Origin: RGIG7332 sp045589235
GTDB taxonomy: Bacteria > Bacillota > Clostridia > Oscillospirales > JAAYXM01
NCBI GenBank assembly: GCA_045589235.1
Contig: JAZNOR010000001.1
Location: 9,251-73,250, forward strand
DNA: 64,000 nt
Direction: 5' to 3'
Part shown: positions 56,178 through 64,000 of the stretch, in pieces
Layout: each line of letters opens with the position of its first letter
Position numbering within the stretch: the stretch's first letter is position 1
Translations under genes and position numbers: made by a program
Notes under the pieces: generated by a model
Databases searched by the model: none
What the model was told of the DNA's origin: nothing
What the model saw: only the letters and a program-made list of their open reading frames with translations

Positions 56178-59100
56178 ATGAAAACAATAGTTAAATCCAA
56201 AAAAATCGTGGCTTTGGCAATAGCGATTGTTATGCTTGTGGGATTTATTCCAACGGGCCTTTTCGTGTTTGGTCAGGCAGCAGAGTGGGCGGGAAGCGAG
56301 GCTACAACGGAATATACTTTTCCACGTGTTGATGCGGCTCCCAGTGCCAAACAACCTGATTTGAGAGCGTTTGATGCTCTCAACAAGGTCTTTACCGACG
56401 GTACAAAGATTAACCACAGTACCACAAATTCGGGCAACCCGAACTGGTATTCAAAGGGTGATTATGCTACATACGGCGATAATTACCTCGCGGTTGACAC
56501 ATGGAACAGATTGCTCTATCGTGCAACAAGCAAAAACCATTTCTTTACTCTTCAGATTATATTACCGCAAACTCCGGGTAAGTATACAATTAAGGTAAGC
56601 ACAGTAGCCGGTTACGGCTCATATGGTTTTGATTCTTATGTTTTTGATAAGGATGCAACGATTACAAGAGCTGACCTTACAACTACAAGCGAGAATTACA
56701 CAGGTAGCGGTGTAATGGGAGCAGATGCCATTTGGAGAATCGGTACATATGAAGTTACCGAAGAGATGGCAGGTAAGGAAGTTAAGTTTGCTATGACTGC
56801 GTCTGCAGATGCTGAACACGGTGCAGAAGGTCAGAGTGGCTATTACGGTGCATATCTTTCAAAGATTATCTTTGACGGTTCAGCACCTCCTTCTCTTGCT
56901 TCAATTGATGTTTCGGCAGACAAGACCGATTTAAACCCGGTTGATGCAACGGCTATACTTTCAGTTTCCGGCAAAATGACTGACGGTTCATCTGCAAGCA
57001 TTTCTGCAAGCGATGTTATTTATAAAAATTTAACGCCGGGCATTATCGACTTAAATGGTGATACAGTTACATATAAGGCAGAGGGTACAGGTAGAGTAGA
57101 GGCAACTGTAACACTTGACGATGTTAAATTGAACAAGATAATTGAATTTACCTGTGTTAATAAGATTCTTGTTGACACTGATGATTGGGCGGGTGTAAAT
57201 GCATCTGTAACTTATGACTTCCGTTACGGCTATGAGGGCGGCACAGCTGCTCCGAAGAGCACAAAGCCGAGCGCGTTTACAGATTATAATGTAAAAACCA
57301 ACCCGAACTGGAAATATGTTGGTCAGTCTTGGTTTGATACAGGCAATTCATATACATTTGACGGATGGATGCGCCTTGCTATGGGACGTAGCGATTTCCG
57401 CAATGCGGCAACCTTTACAATTAAGCTTCCGAGTGAGCCAGGCAAGTATTCCGTTGAGTTTACTCACAGAAATTACTACACCGCGCCGCAGGTAGACTTA
57501 TACATCTGCGATGCAAATGCAACAGCTCTTTATGAGATTAACAACCGCAAAGCAGGTCAGCATTTTAGTGGCGTAATGGTTGATAACGTTGAAAAGGCTG
57601 ATGAAAACACAACCATTAAGCTTGGCGAATATATCGTTAAAGCAAAGGATGCAGGCAAGGAGAAAGTTCTCGTTATCACATCCGAGGTGCTAAATACCAA
57701 TAGCGCAGAAATGTCAGGCGGCGGTATTGGCAGCCAGGGAATGTTTTTCCGTTCCGTTACGTTTAACGGCGCAAATCCGGAAGCGCTCTCCAAAATTGAC
57801 GTTTCGAGCTCAACTGATACAATTGAAAAGGGCAATAGTGCATCCATTTCGGTTGCAGGTAAGCTCGCAAACGGCAATATTGCTGATTTAAGCGCTGCAA
57901 CAATCGAATACACAAGCAAGACACCGGAAACTGCAGAGGTTTCAGATACCGGTGTTGTAACTGCACTGGGTAAGGGCCTTGTAACAATTGAAGTTAAGGT
58001 TACTTTGGGTAAAGTTACATTAAAGAAAACGATTGATTTAACTGCTATTCATACTCTTCCTTATGCAGGTAAGGTAAATAATACAAAATACGACTTCGTT
58101 GCAGGTCTTTACGATGAAAGAACCGATCTTTTGACAGAGTATAACGAAGCGAAGAATGCAAATTGGAAGTTCCATTCAATGAATGGCGCTATAAGCTGTG
58201 AGGGCTTCTATGGCCTTGCTATGCGATTTAACTCGAATACAAAGAGTGAAAATACATATATCGCGTTTACTGTAAAGGCTCCGAAGCAGGGTAGATATAC
58301 CGGATACTTCAAGTGGGCAAACCACGTTGGTGCGCTCCAGATGAAGATCTATGCTCTTCCGGCAAATACTCCGAAAGAGCAGATTGCGGCAAAAGCTAAA
58401 GAATCTGTGCCGCTTGGTATAGTCAACTATGACGGCGTAGTAGGCGACACAATAAAGCTCGGTCAGATTGATATGTATAATGAAGATGCAGAAATGCTTC
58501 TCGTATTTATACCGACCAAGTATAATGTAGATTCAGCCGGTACCGGCTACGCAGGTATGAGCTTAACAAACTTAAACCTTGTGGGCGAAGCTCCGTCACC
58601 GCTTGACCAGGTTAACCTCATCGTATCAAGTGATACCATTTCAAAGAACGCTCCGGCAACTACTATTGTCACAGCAACACTTGAAAACGGCGAGACAGCT
58701 GACCTTTCTGCGAAAAATCTTGCAGAGGTTATCTTAAAGAGTTCAAATGAGAACATATTAAAGGTTATTGATGATGGAACTCTCGTAGCAGTAAGTGACG
58801 GCAGTGCAACACTCAAGGCAACCGTTACACTCGACGGCGTTACAAAGACTGTATCACGCGACATAGTTTGTGTAAGCTACGGCGGTGAGAGCACATCGAA
58901 TGAAATCAACCTTATGACAGGCCTTGCAGATGATGGCGAAAATCTTGATTTACTCACAGATTATAATGCTGGTAAAAATGCCCGTTGGACATATTTTGGA
59001 AACTATATGAATCTCGCGGGTCGCTCGACAACTCGTGCCGGTGCAGTTAATTTCATCGGTATGGATGACGGCGCATGGAGTGCGATTAAGTTTAAGAGCG

Positions 59101-62100
59101 GAAATGAGGGCGCATATCAGTTTAAGCTTGCATATAAAAACCATATTGGTGCAAAAAATGGCAAGATTTTTGTTTTTGCAGGTGATACAAAGCTTTCGGA
59201 TATTGATGCTTTAGTTAGATCATCAACTCCGGCAGGAACATTTGCTTATGCAGAGGGTGAAAATATTGCAGAGCTTGGCGAAGTTGCGCTTCGCAAAGAT
59301 ACCGAGTATATTTTAGTTCTCCAGGCAGACGGTGTTGGAGACGATGCAACTCACGGTTATGCAACTCTTACCGCAACAAAGCTTATCTTCGATGGTAATG
59401 AACCTGCACCCGTAATTCCGCAGCTTGACAGCGTTTCATTAAATGTAGTTAAAGCACTTGCAATCGGCGGTGCAGCAACTGCAACCGTTGCGGGTACGAT
59501 GGACGATGGAAACGATGCGGATTTAACAGGTGCAACAATTGCATACTCATCAAGCAATACAAATGCAGTCACAATTGATAAAACAACCGGTGCAATGCTT
59601 GGTATTGCCGGCGGTGAAGCAATAATCACCGCAACTGTTACACTTGGTACGGTTACAAAGTCTGATTCAAAGACAGTAACTGTTTTAACAGAGCAGGAAA
59701 ATCCGATTCAGCCGGGTATTGAGTACAGCGTAACATACGATTTTGTATCCTGCCTTGCTCGCTCGGGCGAAATGGTAGCTCCACTTACCGATTACAACCC
59801 GAATAAGAACACAAACTGGGCTTATGTAACTCATAGCTCAAATTACACAAACTGGGTAGCATCATTCTACGGTGCACTTCAGATTTTAAATGAAAAAGCG
59901 GGACAGTATGTCGCGTTCAAGATTAAAGCTCCGGAACCCGGTCTTTATGCAGGAACAATGGCATACAGTGGTTCTGCAAATGCCAAGAAGGCAGAAATTT
60001 ACATCCTTCCGGGAAATATCGCGCCAGATGCAATTGATGATGCTATTGCAACTACTCCGGCAACTGCAATCTATGATGTGGTCTCATCAGCTCTCGGCAC
60101 TTTACAGTATGTTGACCTAGGTCTTCTTCCACTTACCGGTCAGACAGATTATTACTTCATTATTAAATGTAGTGAAGTAGATCCGGCTCCGGCTTCAGGT
60201 AAAGCAGGAACGCTATATCTCAACACACTTCATTTATCGGGTGCTAAACCGCTTGACAGTTTAACATCAAAGCTTGATAACAATTCAACAAATAACGTTT
60301 TAGCCCTTGGTGCATCATGTAAGATTTTAAATACAACACCAAGTGTTCCGGCAGAGGCTGCTCAGGCTACATATACCTACTCTTCGTCAAACGAAGAAGT
60401 TGCAACAGTTACTGCAGATGGTACCGTTACCGCGCATGCAAACGGCTTTGCAACAATTACGGTTAATGCAACACTTCAGAGTATCAGTAAGAGCACAACA
60501 TTTGATGTTATAGCAGGTACGCTCAAAGCTCGTCGCACGAGAACAACCGACGAAACGCTTGAAATTATGCGCGAGAACTTTGATAAATATGATTGGGCTG
60601 TACCAACACTTAAAAATGCAATCAAGGCGGCAGATTTATATGTAGACAGATATGAAGAAATTTGCGACCTTCTCACATCAAATGAGCTTCCACGCGGTGC
60701 GCAGATGTACGGTGACCCGAACTTTAACTATTGTTACTATTGCGAAACCGACCTCGGTGCAGTAAGTGGCGGATTCATAACAGATCCGCTTAATGTTGCA
60801 TGGAAGGTGCAGTGCAGTGAATGTCGCCGATACTTCCCGTCAAATGACTTCGGTTCATATTATAAATTAGGTCTCGACGAGCATGGACTCTGGAGCGAGG
60901 CACTTTCAAAGCAGAAGAATGATGAAATCGTTGCAAACGGTGGCGACGGATACTTAAAGAATGTTCTCTATCCTGAAAAGAACACAGAGGAAGAGCCTAA
61001 CTGGGGTGTTGACAACGGTTTTGGTTATGATTCCGGCAAATACTTTCCGGCACCGAATGAAAGAGTTAAAATCGTTCATTGCTACATTCCGAGGTATAAT
61101 CACGCATTATGGGGTTCAGCTTGGAACTACAATTCCGGCGGCCCGATTAACAGAGCGCTCTTCTCACTTTCAGAAGCGTATAAGTACACCGGTGAGGAGA
61201 AATACGGTATCGCAGGTGCGGTAATCTTAGACCGCGTTGCAGATATTTACCCGACAATGCATCTTAACCCCGCGTGGAGATATGTATATGTTTCATCTTC
61301 AGGCGGTTCAGGTAAGGGTACAGTTTTAGGCTGTATTGCAGACTACAGCTTAGCAGTTCGTCTTGCAGATTCCTATGACGCGCTCTGGCCGGCAATGGAG
61401 AATCCGAAGGTAATTCAGATTCTCTCGGAAAAGGCGAAGAAGTATAACTTGGAAAATCCGAAGACCTCGGCAGACTTAATTCGCTTTAATTGCGATAACG
61501 GTCTTCTCCGTGCAATCCGTCAGGGCATCCATACAACGGAAATTTGGGGCAACTTCGGATATCCGCAGCACGTTATGGCAACAATCGGCGTTGTATTAGA
61601 CACAATGCCCGAGAGTAAGGAATGGATTGACTGGATTTTTGAATCAAGTAAAAACTCAAACGGTGGAGGCATCGTCGGCGAAAAGGGTAATGTAAACTCA
61701 TCTCTTGTAACCAATGTTGACCGTGACGCTTGGGGTAACGAGGCAGCTCCGGGCTACAACCTTGGTTGGATTAACTCAATGGGTAACATTGCGAGCGTGC
61801 TTAACGGTTACAAAGACACCTATGCAGGTGCTGATATTTACAACCATCCGAAGTACAGACGAATGATTTTCGCAACAACAGAGCTTACAATGGCAAGCCG
61901 CTACACACCGAATATCGGTGATACAGGCTACTTTGCAAAGCCTGATAACATTGCAAATTTAGGTCTCTTTACATCCGCATGGGGCGCAGGTATTCGCGAG
62001 GATAATATTGCTCGTATGATCTATCTCCTCTGCGACGGCGACCTTTCGGGATTGTCTTACGGCGTTGCAAGTCGTGACCCGTTTGCAATTCAGGGCGAGG

Positions 62101-64000
62101 TTCAGGCAGTTATTGATGAAAAAGGCCAGGGTCTTGACCTTGAAAGCGCAAATCTCGGCGGCTTCGGCCTTATGACTACGCGTGACGGCGAGTGGAAGGT
62201 TGCCAACAACGGCATCGATACTCAGCGAAGCTACTGGATGTACTATGGTCGCAACGGTGGACACGGTCATGCAGGTCACCTCAATTTAGGTCTTGTTGCA
62301 TACGGTATCAATATGGCGCCTGATCTTGGCAATCCGGACTATAAATCAGTTGATTGTAACCGTATTACATGGAGCTCAACTCCAATGGCTCATAACACAG
62401 TTATGGTAATTGAGAAGAAGGGCGAAACCTATACGGAAGCAACAGAAAACAGCGTTATCTCCGGTGACCCGTATCACTTTGACGATTCGGGCAAGGTTAA
62501 GGTAATGGATGTTGATGTTCCTGAGCTTTACGATTCAACAGAAATCTTCCGCAGAACGATTGTTGAAGTTGATTATAATGACGATGTAAGCTATGCGGTT
62601 GACTTCTTCCGTGTAAAGGGTGGTAACGACCACGTCTACAACTTCCATTCGCAAGGCGATGAAATTGAAGTTGATATTGATATGACACCGCAGGTTGACG
62701 AAAACGGAAACTTTGTAGGATCATATGCAGGGCCGGAGATTCCGTACGGACCGGATGAGATGTGGGAAAACGATTGGCATACAAAGCTTAAGTCACCTGT
62801 CGGCTTTACATGGCTTAAGAATATTTACAGAGCAAAGAATCCGAATGCTACTACAATTAGTGCGGACTTTAAGATACGTGATTTCTTCAATGTACTTCCG
62901 GGTGATCCGAATTTACATATGAAGCTAACGATGCTCAATACTGATAATGAGATTTCAGAGTTCGCTTACGGCGACACAAGACCGCCTAAGTCAAATAACT
63001 CTCCGGCACTCATTAAACAGATTATGGCTCGTCGTCAGGGCAAGAACTTAGACTCTCTCTTTACAACAGTTATCCAGCCGTACAAGGATAACGCATATAT
63101 TGAAAAGGTTGAGGAAGTTCCGGTTGTAATCAAATCGGGCTATGAGGGCAAGAATGACGCATCCCGCGCAGTTAAGGTAACGCTTACAACAGGCAGAGTT
63201 GACTATATCGTTTATGCAACAAACAATACCGTTACATATACTGTTGATGATAAGTTTGATATGCATGCATTCGTTGGTGTTGTAACTTATGAGCCGGGTG
63301 TTGAAACTCCGATTTATACCTATATGAATGACGGTACATTCCTTGCAGGTATGACCGGTACAGATAAGTACACCGGTAAGGTGGTAGATTTCACCCGTGA
63401 GCTTTCGCTTGATAACAGCATAACAGTTGAGTTTGACGGAAGCTTTGACGCAAACAAGCTTGTTGGGCAGTACATCTATATTGACAACGGAAGCAGAACA
63501 AATGGCGCAGCTAACAGCACTTATAAGATTGAAGGTGCTGAAGTTTCTGCAAGCGACCCGATGATAGTCAAACTTGATGTTGGTATGACAACAACAACAC
63601 TCAGTTACGTTGACGAAACCGACGAAACAAAGGGCTTTAACTACTTAATGGGAGAGGGAATGGATTTTGAAATCCCGCTTCCGACATATGATGATGCGAG
63701 CCCGATTCCGAACGAGATGCCGAAGCAGAGAGTTGAGGCTGGTAACACCTTAACATTTAAGGTATCAGCACAGAGCCAGACAGGTAATGACCTCACCTAT
63801 AAGATGAATGACAGTGTTGAAGGTATGATCTTTGATGAACAGACTCAGACCTTTACATGGACACCGACCACAGCAGACCGTGGCGACAATATAGCATCAT
63901 TCATCGTAAGCGACGGATTACTTGAAACACAGTTCTATGTTGAAATTGAAGTAGCTAACCCGACCGGCGGTGCAGTCGCAGGCGGCGACACCTTCCCAGA
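56178..64000 (+). CDS. Giant secreted multimodular heparinase II/III-family protein, 3'-truncated by the window
   Basis: Open for 2,607 codons without a stop. A signal peptide (MKTIVKSKKIVALAIAIVML…) is followed by five tandem modules, each a beta-sandwich (recognised by DYN-x-N-x-NW near its start and a G-x-Y-x-x-x-F core) plus a Big-type Ig-like domain. Sandwiches begin near residues 50, 344, 634, 907 and 1184; Ig domains near 237, 536, 810, 1084 and 1358. A CYYC…CSEC zinc-knuckle-like motif (about residue 1518) opens the heparinase region: an alpha/alpha toroid and then the sheet domain with GGHGHAGHLNLGLVAYG and AHNTVMV (about 2025-2075). An Ig/cadherin-like domain ends the visible part. 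Likely a polysaccharide lyase for uronic-acid glycans. AGGGG lies 7 bases before ATG. Confidence 0.85.
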   Translation, partial: MKTIVKSKKIVALAIAIVMLVGFIPTGLFVFGQAAEWAGSEATTEYTFPRVDAAPSAKQPDLRAFDALNKVFTDGTKINHSTTNSGNPNWYSKGDYATYGDNYLAVDTWNRLLYRATSKNHFFTLQIILPQTPGKYTIKVSTVAGYGSYGFDSYVFDKDATITRADLTTTSENYTGSGVMGADAIWRIGTYEVTEEMAGKEVKFAMTASADAEHGAEGQSGYYGAYLSKIIFDGSAPPSLASIDVSADKTDLNPVDATAILSVSGKMTDGSSASISASDVIYKNLTPGIIDLNGDTVTYKAEGTGRVEATVTLDDVKLNKIIEFTCVNKILVDTDDWAGVNASVTYDFRYGYEGGTAAPKSTKPSAFTDYNVKTNPNWKYVGQSWFDTGNSYTFDGWMRLAMGRSDFRNAATFTIKLPSEPGKYSVEFTHRNYYTAPQVDLYICDANATALYEINNRKAGQHFSGVMVDNVEKADENTTIKLGEYIVKAKDAGKEKVLVITSEVLNTNSAEMSGGGIGSQGMFFRSVTFNGANPEALSKIDVSSSTDTIEKGNSASISVAGKLANGNIADLSAATIEYTSKTPETAEVSDTGVVTALGKGLVTIEVKVTLGKVTLKKTIDLTAIHTLPYAGKVNNTKYDFVAGLYDERTDLLTEYNEAKNANWKFHSMNGAISCEGFYGLAMRFNSNTKSENTYIAFTVKAPKQGRYTGYFKWANHVGALQMKIYALPANTPKEQIAAKAKESVPLGIVNYDGVVGDTIKLGQIDMYNEDAEMLLVFIPTKYNVDSAGTGYAGMSLTNLNLVGEAPSPLDQVNLIVSSDTISKNAPATTIVTATLENGETADLSAKNLAEVILKSSNENILKVIDDGTLVAVSDGSATLKATVTLDGVTKTVSRDIVCVSYGGESTSNEINLMTGLADDGENLDLLTDYNAGKNARWTYFGNYMNLAGRSTTRAGAVNFIGMDDGAWSAIKFKSGNEGAYQFKLAYKNHIGAKNGKIFVFAGDTKLSDIDALVRSSTPAGTFAYAEGENIAELGEVALRKDTEYILVLQADGVGDDATHGYATLTATKLIFDGNEPAPVIPQLDSVSLNVVKALAIGGAATATVAGTMDDGNDADLTGATIAYSSSNTNAVTIDKTTGAMLGIAGGEAIITATVTLGTVTKSDSKTVTVLTEQENPIQPGIEYSVTYDFVSCLARSGEMVAPLTDYNPNKNTNWAYVTHSSNYTNWVASFYGALQILNEKAGQYVAFKIKAPEPGLYAGTMAYSGSANAKKAEIYILPGNIAPDAIDDAIATTPATAIYDVVSSALGTLQYVDLGLLPLTGQTDYYFIIKCSEVDPAPASGKAGTLYLNTLHLSGAKPLDSLTSKLDNNSTNNVLALGASCKILNTTPSVPAEAAQATYTYSSSNEEVATVTADGTVTAHANGFATITVNATLQSISKSTTFDVIAGTLKARRTRTTDETLEIMRENFDKYDWAVPTLKNAIKAADLYVDRYEEICDLLTSNELPRGAQMYGDPNFNYCYYCETDLGAVSGGFITDPLNVAWKVQCSECRRYFPSNDFGSYYKLGLDEHGLWSEALSKQKNDEIVANGGDGYLKNVLYPEKNTEEEPNWGVDNGFGYDSGKYFPAPNERVKIVHCYIPRYNHALWGSAWNYNSGGPINRALFSLSEAYKYTGEEKYGIAGAVILDRVADIYPTMHLNPAWRYVYVSSSGGSGKGTVLGCIADYSLAVRLADSYDALWPAMENPKVIQILSEKAKKYNLENPKTSADLIRFNCDNGLLRAIRQGIHTTEIWGNFGYPQHVMATIGVVLDTMPESKEWIDWIFESSKNSNGGGIVGEKGNVNSSLVTNVDRDAWGNEAAPGYNLGWINSMGNIASVLNGYKDTYAGADIYNHPKYRRMIFATTELTMASRYTPNIGDTGYFAKPDNIANLGLFTSAWGAGIREDNIARMIYLLCDGDLSGLSYGVASRDPFAIQGEVQAVIDEKGQGLDLESANLGGFGLMTTRDGEWKVANNGIDTQRSYWMYYGRNGGHGHAGHLNLGLVAYGINMAPDLGNPDYKSVDCNRITWSSTPMAHNTVMVIEKKGETYTEATENSVISGDPYHFDDSGKVKVMDVDVPELYDSTEIFRRTIVEVDYNDDVSYAVDFFRVKGGNDHVYNFHSQGDEIEVDIDMTPQVDENGNFVGSYAGPEIPYGPDEMWENDWHTKLKSPVGFTWLKNIYRAKNPNATTISADFKIRDFFNVLPGDPNLHMKLTMLNTDNEISEFAYGDTRPPKSNNSPALIKQIMARRQGKNLDSLFTTVIQPYKDNAYIEKVEEVPVVIKSGYEGKNDASRAVKVTLTTGRVDYIVYATNNTVTYTVDDKFDMHAFVGVVTYEPGVETPIYTYMNDGTFLAGMTGTDKYTGKVVDFTRELSLDNSITVEFDGSFDANKLVGQYIYIDNGSRTNGAANSTYKIEGAEVSASDPMIVKLDVGMTTTTLSYVDETDETKGFNYLMGEGMDFEIPLPTYDDASPIPNEMPKQRVEAGNTLTFKVSAQSQTGNDLTYKMNDSVEGMIFDEQTQTFTWTPTTADRGDNIASFIVSDGLLETQFYVEIEVANPTGGAVAGGDTFP

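Noticed and set aside
1..64000. CRISPR arrays, prophage or integrated plasmids
   Set aside because: No regularly spaced direct repeats with spacers, phage structural genes, integrases or transposases were seen.

Overview
The window looks like a chromosomal segment from an anaerobic, Gram-positive, low-to-middle GC member of the Clostridia, probably a gut lineage. Three kinds of evidence point there. Strict anaerobiosis is suggested by an [FeFe]-hydrogenase maturation operon and a 2[4Fe-4S] ferredoxin. Spore formation is suggested by a PdaA-type muramic-lactam deacetylase and a LysM-GH18 cortex-lytic type enzyme. Gram-positive envelope features include lipoproteins with clear lipoboxes, an LTA-synthase-like sulfatase, and strong AGGAGG-type ribosome binding sites. 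No rRNA, tRNA, CRISPR array, phage or insertion-sequence transposase was found. The family and species cannot be named from what is visible.

Layout. 1-2.5 kb: 3' part of argF, a LysM-GH18 enzyme and a UPF0340 protein. 2.6-6.2 kb: pdaA, a TetM-like ribosomal GTPase, tspO and an ArsC/Spx-fold protein that lacks its expected cysteine. 6.3-10.4 kb: TM1266-hydE-hydG-hydF behind a leader that can form mutually exclusive hairpins. 10.5-14.3 kb: a membrane glycosyltransferase, an LTA-synthase-like enzyme and exonuclease III. 14.4-16 kb and 29.6-31.2 kb: two paralogous orphan sugar-binding lipoproteins with matching promoters and 5' UTR hairpins. 16.2-24.7 kb: a complete nine-gene V-type ATPase operon (G-I-K-E-C-F-A-B-D order) whose rotor subunit carries the sodium-site residues. 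24.9-29.3 kb: mini-RNase III, a 46-residue N/Q/K-rich microprotein, YebC, aPGAM and argS. 31.4-35.3 kb: a ChvE/MmsAB sugar ABC transporter. 35.4-39.9 kb: an MBOAT-SGNH polysaccharide acetylation pair, an AraC regulator and a Gfo/Idh/MocA oxidoreductase. 39.9-48.8 kb: a DUF4838 protein, a HAD phosphatase, a Mbeg1-like hydrolase, an EamA exporter, an NhaC antiporter, LexA, a TrmN6-like methyltransferase and a ferredoxin. 48.9-55.7 kb: a Clp ATPase without the ClpC middle domain, and carAB behind a consensus promoter and an attenuator-like terminator. 56.2 kb to the end: an unfinished protein of more than 2,600 residues with five repeated binding/Ig modules, a heparinase II/III-type catalytic region and another Ig-like domain.

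How the parts fit. The sodium-type V-ATPase and NhaC suggest sodium bioenergetics. The ABC transporter, orphan binding proteins, DUF4838 protein, oxidoreductase and heparinase-like giant point to use of complex, possibly uronic-acid-containing glycans. The most unusual observation is that CarA has lost all three catalytic residues of its glutaminase site (Cys, His and Glu) while carAB stays intact. This predicts an ammonia-only carbamoyl-phosphate synthetase. A second theme is RNA-level control: several leaders contain intrinsic terminators, and in two places the terminator's 3' arm is also the next gene's Shine-Dalgarno sequence.
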